A stretch of DNA of 64,000 bases from Cognatishimia sp. F0-27 (GCF_020667845.1 NZ_JAFMPQ010000020.1:31734-95733), one strand, 5' to 3'. Positions 16,778 through 26,915 are shown, counted from the first letter of the stretch. Notes: generated from the sequence alone by a model not told the origin. A program made the numbers and translations.

Positions 16778-18537
16778 TCCGCTGCCTTGGTCGTCTCATT
16801 CAATACAGGCAACTGCATCTCGAACACAGCGCCCCCGTTTTCCCCGTTTCGCGCCGTCAGGCGGCCTCCGAGGTCGTTTACAATCCCCGAGGAAATCGCC
16901 AGCCCGAGGCCCACGCCGTCGCCGGGTTGCTTGGTCGTGTAGAACGGCTCGAACAGCGAATCGAGGTCCTCGATCCCGTGACCGTTGTCGCGCACCGACA
17001 ACGTCGCCGTCTCACCCGCCGCGAGGATGATTTCCACCTGCGGGTCACTCACAGACTTGGTGGCGTCCAACGCGTTGCGCAAGAGGTTCACCAGAACCTG
17101 CTCGATCCGCATCCGGTCACCAAGGACGCGGACCGGGTCATCCGGCAGCAGCCGCGTGATCTTGACCCGGCGGGATTTGAGCTGCGGTTCCATCATCGAC
17201 AAGGCAGACGCCAGCGCATCGGCCATGTCCACATCGCTGAGCTGATCCTGTCCCTTCCGGGCATAGCTTTTGAGCTGCTGGGTGATTGCGCCCATCCGCT
17301 CGATCAGATCGTCGATCCGGTGAAAGGCAGATGTTGCCTCTTCCGGACGATTGCGCCGGATCAGGAGTCGTGCGCCCGCAAGATAGGTCTTCATCGCCGC
17401 CAATGGTTGGTTCAACTCATGGCTCACCGCCGCCGACATTTCGCCCAACGCCGCCAGTTTGGAGCTCTGGGCTAGCGATTGCTCAGCCACGGCGAGGTTT
17501 TTCTGCACCCGCTCGCGCTCCGAAATCTCGCGGCGCAACCTGTCATTCAGCGCGCGCAGATCCGCCGACTCACGCGCAAAAAGGGCCATCCGCAACGCAG
17601 TGCGCCGCGACAGGGCATAAAACGCCAGCGCCGCAAGCAAGGCGAACCCCATGATCTCGAGCGCCAGCGCCGCGTTCACCTTTTCGCGCACAGACGCGTA
17701 GGTGGTGAATGTCGTGAGCGTCCAGCCCCGGAACGGGATACGCCCATCGATCCGCATGACCGCCTCGCCGCGCAGATAGGCGTCCGGCTCCTGCACCGTC
17801 CAATCCGCCGTGGCTTGGATCGCCCGCTCGATCGCGGTGTCGGCCGGTTGCTGGTTCAATGCATCTTCCGGCGTCAGACCGCGCCAGCGCGGCTCGGTGG
17901 CAAGAATGATGCGGCCGGTGCTGTCCGTCACCATCACCGCGTCGGATATGCCAGCCCAGGCGCGCTCAAACTTGGCCAGATCGACCTCGACCACAATCAC
18001 GCCGACGGTTTGGTTCTGGCTTTCAACGCGGCGGGAATAGGAAAAGCTGAAGCCCCCCGCCTCCCGCTCGATGGTGGTAAAAACGGTGGTGTTGGTGCGC
18101 ACGGCATCCACGAAATAGGCCGCTTGCCGGTGCGCTTCGCCAAGACGATTGCGATCCGTGGCCGCCACCGTGCGCCCGTCGCGGTCAAGCAACATCAAGG
18201 AGGCTGCACCGATCTCATCCACGTAGGAAATCAGGCGCTGTGAGCTTTGCGAATATTCTGCCGAATTCAGCGCGCCGATCAGGGATGGATCGCGCGCCAG
18301 CAATTGCGGCACAATGGCGTTGCGGCGCAGCTCGGACACCAGATTGCCGGAATAGAGCGCGAGGCGCAGTTCGGCCCTGTTGCGGGTCGTCTCTGTGAAC
18401 CGGTCCGTCAGAAGCGCATTGGTGATCAGAACCGTGATGACCGCCACGATCAGAAGAACGCCCATGGCGACCCGCATCCGCCAGGACAGCGGCGCAAAGC
18501 GACCCGTGCGGCGGGCGATGGGATCTATTGCAGACAT
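16774..18537 (-). CDS. dctB: DctB-type sensor histidine kinase
   Basis: This 587-residue inner-membrane sensor is predicted to detect C4-dicarboxylates through a periplasmic double-PAS (dCache) region. Transmembrane helix 1 is VAMGVLLIVAVITVLITNAL; the periplasmic domain spans about residues 50-280; the second helix is IMGFALLAALAFYALS. A coiled coil leads to the phospho-acceptor AAVSHELNQPLAAM. N, G1 and G2 boxes are NLLRNALDA, DNGHGIEDLD and GVGLGLAISS. ATG 18537 (MSAIDP) has GGAG upstream; an earlier ATG would overlap purQ. It is translationally coupled to dctD. No DctA or DctPQM genes lie nearby. Confidence 0.9.
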   Translation of the reverse strand: MSAIDPIARRTGRFAPLSWRMRVAMGVLLIVAVITVLITNALLTDRFTETTRNRAELRLALYSGNLVSELRRNAIVPQLLARDPSLIGALNSAEYSQSSQRLISYVDEIGAASLMLLDRDGRTVAATDRNRLGEAHRQAAYFVDAVRTNTTVFTTIEREAGGFSFSYSRRVESQNQTVGVIVVEVDLAKFERAWAGISDAVMVTDSTGRIILATEPRWRGLTPEDALNQQPADTAIERAIQATADWTVQEPDAYLRGEAVMRIDGRIPFRGWTLTTFTTYASVREKVNAALALEIMGFALLAALAFYALSRRTALRMALFARESADLRALNDRLRREISERERVQKNLAVAEQSLAQSSKLAALGEMSAAVSHELNQPLAAMKTYLAGARLLIRRNRPEEATSAFHRIDDLIERMGAITQQLKSYARKGQDQLSDVDMADALASALSMMEPQLKSRRVKITRLLPDDPVRVLGDRMRIEQVLVNLLRNALDATKSVSDPQVEIILAAGETATLSVRDNGHGIEDLDSLFEPFYTTKQPGDGVGLGLAISSGIVNDLGGRLTARNGENGGAVFEMQLPVLNETTKAAE

Positions 18538-18574
18538 GCGCTCCAGAATAGGCGCGCCCGTCTGTTTTTCCAAG

Positions 18575-19243
18575 TCACGCCCGAAGGACGGCCTCGGTGA
18601 GGTGAGCGAAAAGGCGCGCACCGTCTTCGTTGCCATGGGCGGATTCCGCCGCGCGCTCGGGATGCGGCATCATGCCGAGGACGCGGGCGTTCTCCGACAG
18701 GATACCGGCAATGTCACGGGCCGATCCGTTTGGGTTGTCGGTGTACCGCATCGCCACACGGCCCTCGCCTTCCAGCCGGTCGAGCGTCGCCTCATCGGCA
18801 AAGTAATTGCCATCGTGATGCGCAATCGGCAGCGCAATACGCGCGTCCTGCTCATAGGCACTGGTGAAGACGCTGTTTGTCGTGCTTATCGAAAGTCCGA
18901 CGGTGCGACAGATGTATTTCAAACCCGCGTTCCGTAGCAACGCGCCCGGCAGCAGACCTGCCTCGGTGAGCACCTGGAACCCGTTGCAGACGCCCAGCAC
19001 GTAGCCGCCACGCTCTGCATGGGCCCGCAGCGGCGCAAGGATCGGCGCGTTGGCGGCAATCGCGCCGCAGCGCAGGTAATCTCCGAACGAGAAGCCGCCG
19101 GGCACTGCCACGAGATCCGTGCCTTCGGGCAACGCGGTATCCTTGTGCCAGACCATCGTCACCGAGCAGCCCGCGCGTTCCAGCGCCACCTTCATGTCGC
19201 GATCGCAGTTCGATCCGGGGAAAACAGTGACAACAGCTTTCAT
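18575..19243 (-). CDS. purQ: Phosphoribosylformylglycinamidine synthase, glutaminase subunit
   Basis: PurQ supplies ammonia from glutamine to PurL in step four of purine synthesis. This is a class I glutamine amidotransferase of 222 residues. The catalytic Cys lies in [19 protein letters not shown], the oxyanion region in [13 protein letters not shown], and the His-Glu pair in MMPHPERA near residue 200. purS lies just upstream on the same strand, 19 bases away, and purC lies further upstream beyond an inserted gene. purL is not in the window. Confidence 0.95.
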   Translation of the reverse strand: MKAVVTVFPGSNCDRDMKVALERAGCSVTMVWHKDTALPEGTDLVAVPGGFSFGDYLRCGAIAANAPILAPLRAHAERGGYVLGVCNGFQVLTEAGLLPGALLRNAGLKYICRTVGLSISTTNSVFTSAYEQDARIALPIAHHDGNYFADEATLDRLEGEGRVAMRYTDNPNGSARDIAGILSENARVLGMMPHPERAAESAHGNEDGARLFAHLTEAVLRA

Positions 19244-19262
19244 GGCAATGCTCTCCCGGGGC

Positions 19263-19496
19263 TCAGAGCCGCTCGATGCGGTAGCTTTCGATCACGGTAT
19301 TGGCGAGCAGCGTCTCGCACATCCGCGCGATCTCGTCGTCGCTGGTGCCATCGGAAAGATCAAGCTCGATCACCTTGCCCTGCCGGACGCCATCGACCCC
19401 CGAAAACCCCAAGGCGCCAAGCGCGTGACGGATCGCCTCACCCTGTGGGTCGAGCACTCCATCCTTCAGCATCACATGAACCCGAGCCTTCATCAT
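19263..19496 (-). CDS. purS: Phosphoribosylformylglycinamidine synthase subunit PurS
   Basis: PurS is a small structural subunit that joins PurQ and PurL into the active complex in organisms with the split enzyme. It has 77 residues with the family pattern [20 protein letters not shown] and [15 protein letters not shown]. Two adjacent ATG codons (19496 and 19493) are both plausible downstream of an AAGGA sequence. It lies immediately before purQ in an operon. Confidence 0.93.
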   Translation of the reverse strand: MMKARVHVMLKDGVLDPQGEAIRHALGALGFSGVDGVRQGKVIELDLSDGTSDDEIARMCETLLANTVIESYRIERL

Positions 19497-19749
19497 GCCA
19501 TCCTTTTCGAGTTGATCCCGCGTGCCGGAGGGTGGACCCGATCAGGCCGCGAATTGCAAGCCCTATCCCGCATCGAATCGTCGGGTTTGGCGTGTCAGCT
19601 GATTGAATACCGGTGCTTGGCCCCCTTGGAAGACCGCGGCAACCGTTCGGGCGAAACCCGCTGCCCCATCGCACCGGCCTTCACAAGACGGCGGGCAACA
19701 GGGCCAAGGAGGCCAGGCCCGCCGTGCATCCCATGCTCAAGCCCGCGCC

Positions 19750-22029
19750 TCAGCGGTTGCCGGACCGGGTAAACGCGCCGGCATCGTCGTCAATGTCGAA
19801 ATCGCCGGCAGCATTGGCCGAGAGGTCGTTGTTTTCATACACTCCGCGGCCGCCCTCATAGACGCGGAATGCATGCCAGACATTGCTCACGAAGCGGTTG
19901 TTGCGCACCGTCGGGTTGCCATCGGTTTTGACTTCCAGCCCGTAATAGGCGTTGCCTTCGATCACGTTGTCTTCGAACACCCCGAGCCCGCCTTCATAGA
20001 TAAAGACGCCGGACTGCTTGCCGTTTCGGATGGTATTGCCGACCACCATCGGGTTGGACCCGCCCTTGACCGCCACACCGGCAAAGCCGCTTGTTTCGAT
20101 CACGTTGCTCTCGATCCTTCCCTTGCCACCGTCATACACATAGACGCCGCTTTCCTTGCCGGCACGCATGGTGTTGTTGCGCACCACCGGATCGCCGCCG
20201 CTTGTGATCGACACCGCCGAAAGCGCATTGGCGTTGAAAGTGTTGTTTTCCACAAGGCCAAGCCCGTTGTCCTGAACATAGACGCCCGACGCTTTGCCAT
20301 GATGGATGTCATTGCCGATGACGACCGGGTCCGACCGGCCCGAGATTTCCACCGCGGCAAGCGTGTTGCGGGTGATCTCGTTATTCTCGATCCGCCCTCG
20401 CCCCTCGGTGTGGACATAGACGCCGCTCGACTGGCCGTCGCGGATCAGGTTGTTGCGCACCACCGGGTCGGAGCCGGACTTGATCTCGATCCCGGCAAAG
20501 GTGTTCTCGTAGACCTCGTTGTTCTCGATCAGCGCGTCCGCCCCGTCATAGATGAACACACCGCCCTGTGCCGCATGGTGGATCCGATTGCGCCGCAGGA
20601 TCGGGTTGCTGTCCTGCCGGATTCCCACCGCCGCGAGCCCCGTGGACGTCACGTCCGTGTCCTCCATGGTCGCAGTGCCGCTGTCAAAAAAGATCCCGAA
20701 ATAGGAGCCGCCGTCCTGCACGACGGAGAGGTTCGAAATGCGCCCTGAATTGGCTGTCCAGTGGATCACGTGATCCTCTGCCACGCGCAGGACGATGTCG
20801 GATGCGTTGCCCACGCCAACCAGTTCCATCGGCTTGGAAATATCGAGCCCTTCCACGTAGGTGCCGGGGAAAATACGGATCTGGCTGCCCGCCGGAGACT
20901 GTGTCACCGCATCGGTGATGGAGCGGTAATCCCCACCACCATCGGTACGCACCGAAAAGACCGGGCCGTCATGCTCGGGCAGATCGGGCTTGGCATCGGT
21001 GATTACGGGTGGGCGATCGGGCACGGTGCATTCGCGCTTGATCAGCGCCTCGGCCATACCGGAAAAGGTGTGATTGCCGCATTCGGCCACGTAAGCCTCA
21101 TACCCGCCGCAACCAAGCGCCTTGGCTTCCGTCCAAAGCGCATCGCAGGCGGAAACCTGCTGCGGCGCGCGCGGAGCCCCGACCGACGAGTTGCCGCCGC
21201 CAGCCGCCGCCTTCAAGACCTTGGACTGCGCCAGAATGCGGGTCATCGGGATCGCCATGTTGAACCCCGAGATGCTGTCCCCGGCATGGTGCAGGCCGAT
21301 CACCCGTTTGTCCGAAATCCGGATCACCGGCGATCCGGAATTGCCGCCAAGCGTGTCGCAGGTATGCACAAGCTTGCCCTCGTCGGAGATCGACGGGCTC
21401 GCCGCGGCACATCCTTCCCGGCTGATATGCTGCGACTGGCCCTGTGGATGACCGATGATCCAGAGAAACTCCGCGTCCTCAGGATCGGCGGCCGCCAGTT
21501 CCAGAAAGCCGTATTTGCCAGACGGATTCCCGAAAACGCGCAAGACGGTGTAATCGAGCTCGCGGTTGGTCTCCACGATCTGTGGCGAGATGGTGTAGCG
21601 GTCCACACCGGCCGATCGACCCGGCTTGATGTAGCCGGCCACAAACTGCGCCGCCTGAATGCCGCTGTCCTTGCCGGACGGGTCGCCATCCATGCCGGGA
21701 ATGCAGTGGTGGTTTGTGATGATATGGCTCTCATCGACGATGAACGCGGTGCAGAACCCGGTCTTGCCATTGTCAAAGAGCATGTCCAGCCGCCCGATGG
21801 GCCGGCCCAGTCGAACGGCAGGGCTGTTCTCGCCATATTGCACGATCGGTTCGTTCTGGTAATCGCCGATTGCCTGTTCAAACGTCAGACCGTTTGTCGA
21901 TTGTCTCGGTTGCACGACAATCTTGCCGAAATCCGCCGGATCGAACTCTGCCGGGGCTTGCGCGGCGACCGATGTTGCCAGCGTCGCACCGATGAGTGCC
22001 GCGCATGTAGACGTCAGAATGTTACGCAT
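19750..22029 (-). CDS. Exported fusion of a trypsin-like serine protease and a right-handed beta-helix
   Basis: This 759-residue protein has a Sec signal peptide (MRNILTSTCAALIGATLATS, cleavage after VAAQA near 25). Residues about 60-260 form a chymotrypsin-fold serine protease with the full triad: His108 in TNHHC, Asp159 in ELDYTVLRV, and Ser231 in LGGNSGSPV. From about residue 370 to 740 a parallel beta-helix (NosD/PbH1 type) follows. Its short repeats of the form NPVVRNNTIRDGKSSGVYVY recur about every 23 residues. The combination suggests protease targeting to a polysaccharide or surface ligand. ATG 22029 is chosen for the signal peptide. It lies between purS and purC and has no functional link to them. 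Confidence 0.88.
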   Translation of the reverse strand: MRNILTSTCAALIGATLATSVAAQAPAEFDPADFGKIVVQPRQSTNGLTFEQAIGDYQNEPIVQYGENSPAVRLGRPIGRLDMLFDNGKTGFCTAFIVDESHIITNHHCIPGMDGDPSGKDSGIQAAQFVAGYIKPGRSAGVDRYTISPQIVETNRELDYTVLRVFGNPSGKYGFLELAAADPEDAEFLWIIGHPQGQSQHISREGCAAASPSISDEGKLVHTCDTLGGNSGSPVIRISDKRVIGLHHAGDSISGFNMAIPMTRILAQSKVLKAAAGGGNSSVGAPRAPQQVSACDALWTEAKALGCGGYEAYVAECGNHTFSGMAEALIKRECTVPDRPPVITDAKPDLPEHDGPVFSVRTDGGGDYRSITDAVTQSPAGSQIRIFPGTYVEGLDISKPMELVGVGNASDIVLRVAEDHVIHWTANSGRISNLSVVQDGGSYFGIFFDSGTATMEDTDVTSTGLAAVGIRQDSNPILRRNRIHHAAQGGVFIYDGADALIENNEVYENTFAGIEIKSGSDPVVRNNLIRDGQSSGVYVHTEGRGRIENNEITRNTLAAVEISGRSDPVVIGNDIHHGKASGVYVQDNGLGLVENNTFNANALSAVSITSGGDPVVRNNTMRAGKESGVYVYDGGKGRIESNVIETSGFAGVAVKGGSNPMVVGNTIRNGKQSGVFIYEGGLGVFEDNVIEGNAYYGLEVKTDGNPTVRNNRFVSNVWHAFRVYEGGRGVYENNDLSANAAGDFDIDDDAGAFTRSGNR

Positions 22030-22286
22030 GGTGTCTGTCCCCCGAAACAATGATTTTCGGTTAGGATAGACCCGTGGGCCGCTTTCCGCCAAGTAAAGGA
22101 TTCCCGACCGCGCCGGATCCGGGACGCCCCGCAGGTGGCTTGAGGAAAGCCCGCAGCGGTCCCGGGCAGCCCGGTGGCGGCGCTACACAGAAGAACCCGT
22201 CTCGAAACCGTCCGCGCACGGGCGCATTTCACAAGCAGCCGGTGGGACGAGGCCGATTGCATCGCAAACAGCCTCTTGGTCTAGAA

Positions 22287-23048
22287 TCAGTTGATCAGGG
22301 TCGGCTTTTGCATGTGCGTTGCCTGTTTCGGCATCACGCCAAACCGCCGCGCGACCTCTGTATAGGCATCGGAGAGCGATCCGAGGTCTTGCCGGAACAC
22401 GTCCTTGTCGAGCTTTTGTCCGCTCTCGAGGTCCCACAGACGGCAGCTGTCGGGGCTGATCTCATCCGCCACGATCAGGCGCTGAAAATCACCCTCGTAG
22501 ACGCGTCCGACCTCGATCTTGAAATCCACCAGACGGATGCCGACGCCATACATCAGGCCAGACATGTAGTCATTGACCCGCAAGGCCAGCGCCACGATGT
22601 CATCCATGTCGTGCTGGCTGGCCCATCCGAAGGCGGCGATATGCTCTTCCGAGACCAGCGGGTCGCCAAGCTTGTCGTCCTTGAGGCAATACTCGACGAT
22701 CGGACGCGGCAGCGCCGTGCCTTCGGCGATCCCGAGGCGTTTGGACAAAGACCCGGCCGCGACATTGCGCACGATGATCTCAAGCGGCACGATTTCACAG
22801 GCGCGCACAAGTTGCTCGCGCATGTTCAGCCGCTTGATGAAGTGGTTCGGCACGCCGATAGTGTTCAAACCGGTCATGAAATACTCGGACAGACGGTTGT
22901 TGAGCACGCCCTTGCCTTCAATGACGTCTCTCTTCTCCGCATTGAAGGCGGTGGCGTCATCCTTGAAATACTGCACGAGGGTCCCGGGCTCGGGGCCTTC
23001 ATACAGGATCTTTGCCTTGCCTTCGTAGATCTTCTTGCGACGGGCCAT
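22287..23048 (-). CDS. purC: Phosphoribosylaminoimidazole-succinocarboxamide synthase
   Basis: This SAICAR synthetase joins aspartate to CAIR using ATP. It has 253 residues. The start [20 protein letters not shown], the [16 protein letters not shown]-binding segment, the [18 protein letters not shown] strand and [12 protein letters not shown] match the family. ATG 23048 has an AAAGGAG sequence about ten bases upstream. It is separated from purS by the protease/beta-helix gene, whereas in many relatives purC, purS and purQ are adjacent. The divergent neighbour is the ATPase zeta inhibitor, a common Rhodobacterales arrangement. Confidence 0.95.
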   Translation of the reverse strand: MARRKKIYEGKAKILYEGPEPGTLVQYFKDDATAFNAEKRDVIEGKGVLNNRLSEYFMTGLNTIGVPNHFIKRLNMREQLVRACEIVPLEIIVRNVAAGSLSKRLGIAEGTALPRPIVEYCLKDDKLGDPLVSEEHIAAFGWASQHDMDDIVALALRVNDYMSGLMYGVGIRLVDFKIEVGRVYEGDFQRLIVADEISPDSCRLWDLESGQKLDKDVFRQDLGSLSDAYTEVARRFGVMPKQATHMQKPTLIN

Positions 23049-23285
23049 GTAAGGTTGTCTCCTTTGCGCGCGGTCGTCCCGCACATTTGCGGTCACACAA
23101 CACGCCAACTGGCCGCGGGCTACGCAGCCTTTCTCGCGTGCCTCTTACTTGAAGGGGGGTGCCGTCGCAAGCGCCACGACGTTAAGGGTCGCTTCAAATC
23201 GCCTCAACGGCTGTCTGCCCTTGCAGTGCGCGCCCGCGCGCGTCATATCCAAGATAGACCACGAGTGATCCAAGGGGACAGCGCA

Positions 23286-23600
23286 ATGAGCACGTTCGAC
23301 GACCGCGAAAACGCCTTCGAAAACAAATTTGCCCATGATGAAGAAATGAAGTTCAAGGCGCAGGCGCGCTGCAACAAACTTCTGGGCTTGTGGGCGGCGG
23401 AAAAGCTCGGAAAGAGCGGGGATGACGCCGACGCCTACGCGCGTGAGGTGATCAAGGCCGATTTCGAGGAAGCCGGCCATGAAGACGTCGTGCGCAAGGT
23501 CGCGGCCGATCTCGGAGACCAGTCGAACCCGGATGAAATCCGCGCCAAAATGGCGGAACTCCTTGTGGAAGCCAAACATCAGGTGATGAACGAGGCCTGA
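23286..23600 (+). CDS. F1-ATPase inhibitor zeta subunit (DUF1476)
   Basis: This 104-residue helical protein matches the alphaproteobacterial zeta subunit family, which blocks ATP hydrolysis by the F1 motor (characterised in Paracoccus denitrificans). The conserved N-terminus MSTFDDRENAFENKFAHDEE, the central RCNKLLGLWAAEKLG and the helix DFEEAGHEDVVRKVAADL are clear. The ATG at 23286 follows AAGGGGA. It is divergent from purC. ATP synthase genes themselves are not in the window. Confidence 0.93.
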   Translation: MSTFDDRENAFENKFAHDEEMKFKAQARCNKLLGLWAAEKLGKSGDDADAYAREVIKADFEEAGHEDVVRKVAADLGDQSNPDEIRAKMAELLVEAKHQVMNEA

Positions 23601-23870
23601 GCCTCATCGCGACAGACGGACCGCAACAGGGGGCGCTGAGCGCGCCGTCTGCACCAATGTCCTTTTACGACACGTAGCGCCGGCTGCGCCTTGCCGTGGC
23701 CAGTGCCCATGGCGCGGAAAGCCAAAAGCCACACGAAACCCCGTCAAGCGGTGCCTGCTGCGCGGCCTGCGCCGTCTTCCCTGTCGGGCCGCGCCGTCTT
23801 GGCAAAACCGACCGCACGCCGCGACGCGGAGGGGGTCACGCGTCACCAACCGCAGGAAGGGCCCGGCCCC

Positions 23871-24740
23871 ATGTCCGACACGATCAGAGCCTGCCTTTGG
23901 ATGATCGGGGCCATCGTTTCCTTTACCGCGATGGCAATCGCCGGGCGCGCCGTCAGCGTCGATCTCGATACATTCGAAATCATGCTATACCGGTCACTGA
24001 TCGGCGTAGTGATCGTTCTGACACTATCGAGCCTGTTCAAGACGCGCAGCCAGATCACGACCCGTTCCATGGGCGTGCATGGCATCCGCAATGTCTTTCA
24101 CTTTGCCGGACAAAACCTGTGGTTCTACTCGATCACCGTGATTCCGCTGGCTCAGGTTTTCGCGTTGGAATTCACCTCGCCGCTCTGGGTGATGCTGATG
24201 TCGCCCTTCATTCTTGGAGAACGTCTGACAAAGACACGGGCGCTTGCGGCACTTGGGGGATTTATCGGCATCCTTATCGTTGCCCGGCCGACTGCCTCTA
24301 CCCTAGAGTTCGGGATGCTGACCGCCCTGCTTGCCGCCATCGGATTTGCGGGGTCTGCGGTCTTTACCCGCAAGCTCACGCGGACCGAAACGATCACCTG
24401 TATCCTGTTCTGGCTTACGGTCATGCAGGCCGTTTTCGGGCTGATTTGCGCCGGGCTTGATGGCGATATCGCGTTGCCGGCAGCAGAATCCTGGCCCTGG
24501 GTTGGCCTGATCGCCTGTGCGGGGTTGGTTGCGCATTTCTGCCTGACCACGGCGCTGTCGCTGGCGCCGGCGCCGGTCGTCATGCCGATCGATTTCGCAC
24601 GTCTTCCGGTCATCGCGCTTGTGGGCGTCTTGCTCTATGCGGAACCGCTCGACCCGCTGGTCCTGCTGGGGGCGCTGATCATTTTCGGCGCGAACTACGC
24701 CAACATCCTGTATGAAACCCGCGCCACTCGGGCGGCCTGA
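23871..24740 (+). CDS. EamA/DMT-family transporter
   Basis: This inner-membrane transporter of 289 residues is built of two EamA repeats with about ten transmembrane helices. The start at ATG 23871 is preceded by AGGAAGG; the longer frame upstream is poorly conserved Arg-rich sequence. Segments such as IRNVFHFAGQNLWFYSITVI and LAPAPVVMPIDFARLPVIAL are typical of RhaT/RarD-like carriers. Substrate is unknown; members export amino acids, nucleosides or riboflavin precursors. An inverted repeat CCGCAA-N7-TTGCGG follows the stop around 24756 and may end the transcript. Confidence 0.88.
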   Translation: MSDTIRACLWMIGAIVSFTAMAIAGRAVSVDLDTFEIMLYRSLIGVVIVLTLSSLFKTRSQITTRSMGVHGIRNVFHFAGQNLWFYSITVIPLAQVFALEFTSPLWVMLMSPFILGERLTKTRALAALGGFIGILIVARPTASTLEFGMLTALLAAIGFAGSAVFTRKLTRTETITCILFWLTVMQAVFGLICAGLDGDIALPAAESWPWVGLIACAGLVAHFCLTTALSLAPAPVVMPIDFARLPVIALVGVLLYAEPLDPLVLLGALIIFGANYANILYETRATRAA

Positions 24741-24893
24741 AGGACGAGTGTTACCGCAATGTTACGTTGCGGCGCGACACGGCAAACTGACGCTCCGTCA
24801 AAATTGACCGTTTTCTGTGCACGTTCATAACAGATCCCGAGGAGTTGGGCGTTTTATGCGCGCCCGGAAAACCCAAGGGATGAGGGACATCAC

Positions 24894-26174
24894 ATGAAAG
24901 CGACTTTTGCAGGGGCAGCCGCTCTGGCGCTGACGGCGACCACGGCCATGGCTGGGGGCATCGAGCGCGGCGTCAACAATTACGGGCTCCTGTTCGAACC
25001 CGGCGACAAGATCGAGTTCGGCGCGACCTTTGTCCGACCCAACGTTGTCGGGAAATACGAAGCGGCACTGGGCGGCGGCGACACCGGCAACATGGCCAAC
25101 AGCTACACGGTGCTGTCGGCGACCTACAAAAACCAGCTTTCCGAAAAGCTGGATTTCGGAATCTTTCTGAATCAACCCTATGGGGCTGGCGCCGAATATA
25201 CCCGAGGCGTCTACAGCGGTCTGACAGCGCAGTGGGAGAGTGACGAGATCGCCGCGATCCTGAAATACAACCTTACCGACCGGATCTCTGTCTTTGGTGG
25301 CGCGCGCTACGTGAAATCGGAATCGAATATCAAGATCCCCGAATTGCTGATCCGTAGCTCCGTGGGCAACCATGCGCAAAGGCTCGGCGCAGAAGCGCAA
25401 GATCTTGGCGCTCAGGCCGCCGCTGCGGCACAAAACGGCGATCTTGCTGCCGCGGCCGAACTGGGTGCGCGCGCTCAGGCGCTCGGTGCGGAGGCACAAA
25501 GGCTTGGCGCCGCCGTCAATCCCGCCAGCAATCCTTTCGGTGATCCCGGGCTCAACTTCTCCGCTGAAAGCGGCTCCCAAGGCGATTGGGGCTACGTTGT
25601 CGGCGCGGCTTACTCGATCCCCGATATCGCGCTGCGCGTCGCCCTCACCTATCAGAGCGCGATCACCCATAACTTCGATGCCGACGAAAACCTCGGCACG
25701 CTGGGCATCAACGACACGGGCGAGCTCGAGATCGAAATGCCGCAATCGCTTGCGCTTGATTTCCAGACCGGTGTTGCCCCCGGCACGCTTGTGTTCGGCA
25801 GCGTGAAATGGACGGAATGGTCCGCATGGGAAGTGCGCACGCCGGCTTACGAATCCGTGACCGGCAACCGGATCACCGGCATCGACGATGACGTAGTGAC
25901 GTGGAAGCTCGGTGTTGGACGTCAGTTCAACGAAAAGCTCTCCGGTTTTGCCCAGGTCACCTATGAAGCGCCCAACGGGCGCGAGGCTTCCCGGCTCAAC
26001 CCGGTCGATGGCAACCTTGCCTTTGGTCTTGGCGGCCAGTGGACGGACGGCAACAGCAAGCTGCGCGCGGGTGTGCAATATGTGAGCCTTGGTGAGGCCG
26101 AGGACAGCACCGGGACGAAGTTCGAAGGCAACTCCGCCATCGGAGTCGGGGTCAACTTCACGATGAACTTCTGA
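24894..26174 (+). CDS. FadL/OmpP1-type outer-membrane transporter with an Ala-rich insert
   Basis: This 426-residue outer-membrane beta-barrel belongs to the FadL family for uptake of hydrophobic compounds such as long-chain fatty acids. It has a signal peptide (about residues 1-20, ending TTAMAGG), alternating amphipathic strands, and a terminal aromatic (NFTMNF). Unusually, residues about 160-207 form an Ala/Leu/Gly-rich helical insert with repeats AQRLGAEAQDLGA, AQALGAEAQ and AQRLGAA, probably an external or periplasmic coiled coil. The ATG follows GGGATGAGGGACATCAC, with GAGGG as ribosome binding site. The gene is monocistronic with its own terminator. Confidence 0.88.
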   Translation: MKATFAGAAALALTATTAMAGGIERGVNNYGLLFEPGDKIEFGATFVRPNVVGKYEAALGGGDTGNMANSYTVLSATYKNQLSEKLDFGIFLNQPYGAGAEYTRGVYSGLTAQWESDEIAAILKYNLTDRISVFGGARYVKSESNIKIPELLIRSSVGNHAQRLGAEAQDLGAQAAAAAQNGDLAAAAELGARAQALGAEAQRLGAAVNPASNPFGDPGLNFSAESGSQGDWGYVVGAAYSIPDIALRVALTYQSAITHNFDADENLGTLGINDTGELEIEMPQSLALDFQTGVAPGTLVFGSVKWTEWSAWEVRTPAYESVTGNRITGIDDDVVTWKLGVGRQFNEKLSGFAQVTYEAPNGREASRLNPVDGNLAFGLGGQWTDGNSKLRAGVQYVSLGEAEDSTGTKFEGNSAIGVGVNFTMNF

Positions 26175-26197
26175 ACAGATCAACTTTTGATTGATCG

Positions 26198-26226
26198 GGA
26201 ATGTGGCCGGTCCGCATTCCGTTTTC
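26198..26226 (+). terminator. Terminator after the FadL-type gene
   Basis: GGAATGTGG pairs with CCGCATTCC (one G-T wobble) across a 5-base loop, followed by GTTTTCC. Confidence 0.7.
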
Positions 26227-26312
26227 CGGAAAACACGGCAAACCCGGGCCGAAATGGCTCGGGTTTTCATTTGCCTTTTGCACGGAAGACGTGTGTTGGG
26301 CATACTCACCGC

Positions 26313-26915
26313 ATGCAAGACATCGCGATTCTCATTCCCGCTGCCGGGTCGAGCCGCCGTATGCGCGGCGCCGACAAACTGATGGAACCGGTCGAGGGCG
26401 AGCCCTTGCTGCGCCGACAAGCCAAGGCCGCGCTCGCAGTCGGTGCGCATGTCAGCGTCACTCTGCCCGACCCGGAGCATCCGCGCATGGAGGCGTTGCG
26501 CGGCCTGTCGGTGATGCCCGTCTTTGTGCCCGACGCCGACGAAGGCATGGCGGCGTCTTTGCGGCGCGGCGTGCGGCTTCTTCCGGATGGCATCCGGGCG
26601 GTGATGATCCTGCCCGCGGATATGCCCGACCTGGGACAGGCCGAACTGCAAATCATGCTCGACGCTTTCCGAAACGCATCGCGCCCAATGTTGGTGCAGG
26701 GATGTGCGGACGACGGGACACCCGGCCATCCGGTTCTGTTTCCCGCCGATTGTTTCCCGGCCTTGGAACGGGTCATTGGAGACACCGGCGCCAGGTCTGT
26801 TTTGAAAAGCAATATCAACCGCTTGGCTTACGTTCCTCTTCCTGGGCGCGCGGCATTGACCGATCTGGATACCCCGGAAGCTTGGCAAGACTGGCGCGCA
26901 GGGGCGCTGACGTGA
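26313..26915 (+). CDS. MobA/MocA-like nucleotidyltransferase
   Basis: This 200-residue protein has the nucleotidyltransferase fold used by molybdenum-cofactor cytidylyl/guanylyltransferases. The N-terminal glycine/arginine loop reads LIPAAGSSRRMRGADKLMEP, metal-binding Asp residues fall in LPADMPDL, and the substrate region GCADDGTPGHPVLFPADCF matches MocA better than MobA. In molybdoenzyme clusters it would finish the cofactor, but no molybdoenzyme genes are near here. It lies alone between the FadL and dehydrogenase genes, so its role is uncertain. Confidence 0.8.
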   Translation: MQDIAILIPAAGSSRRMRGADKLMEPVEGEPLLRRQAKAALAVGAHVSVTLPDPEHPRMEALRGLSVMPVFVPDADEGMAASLRRGVRLLPDGIRAVMILPADMPDLGQAELQIMLDAFRNASRPMLVQGCADDGTPGHPVLFPADCFPALERVIGDTGARSVLKSNINRLAYVPLPGRAALTDLDTPEAWQDWRAGALT

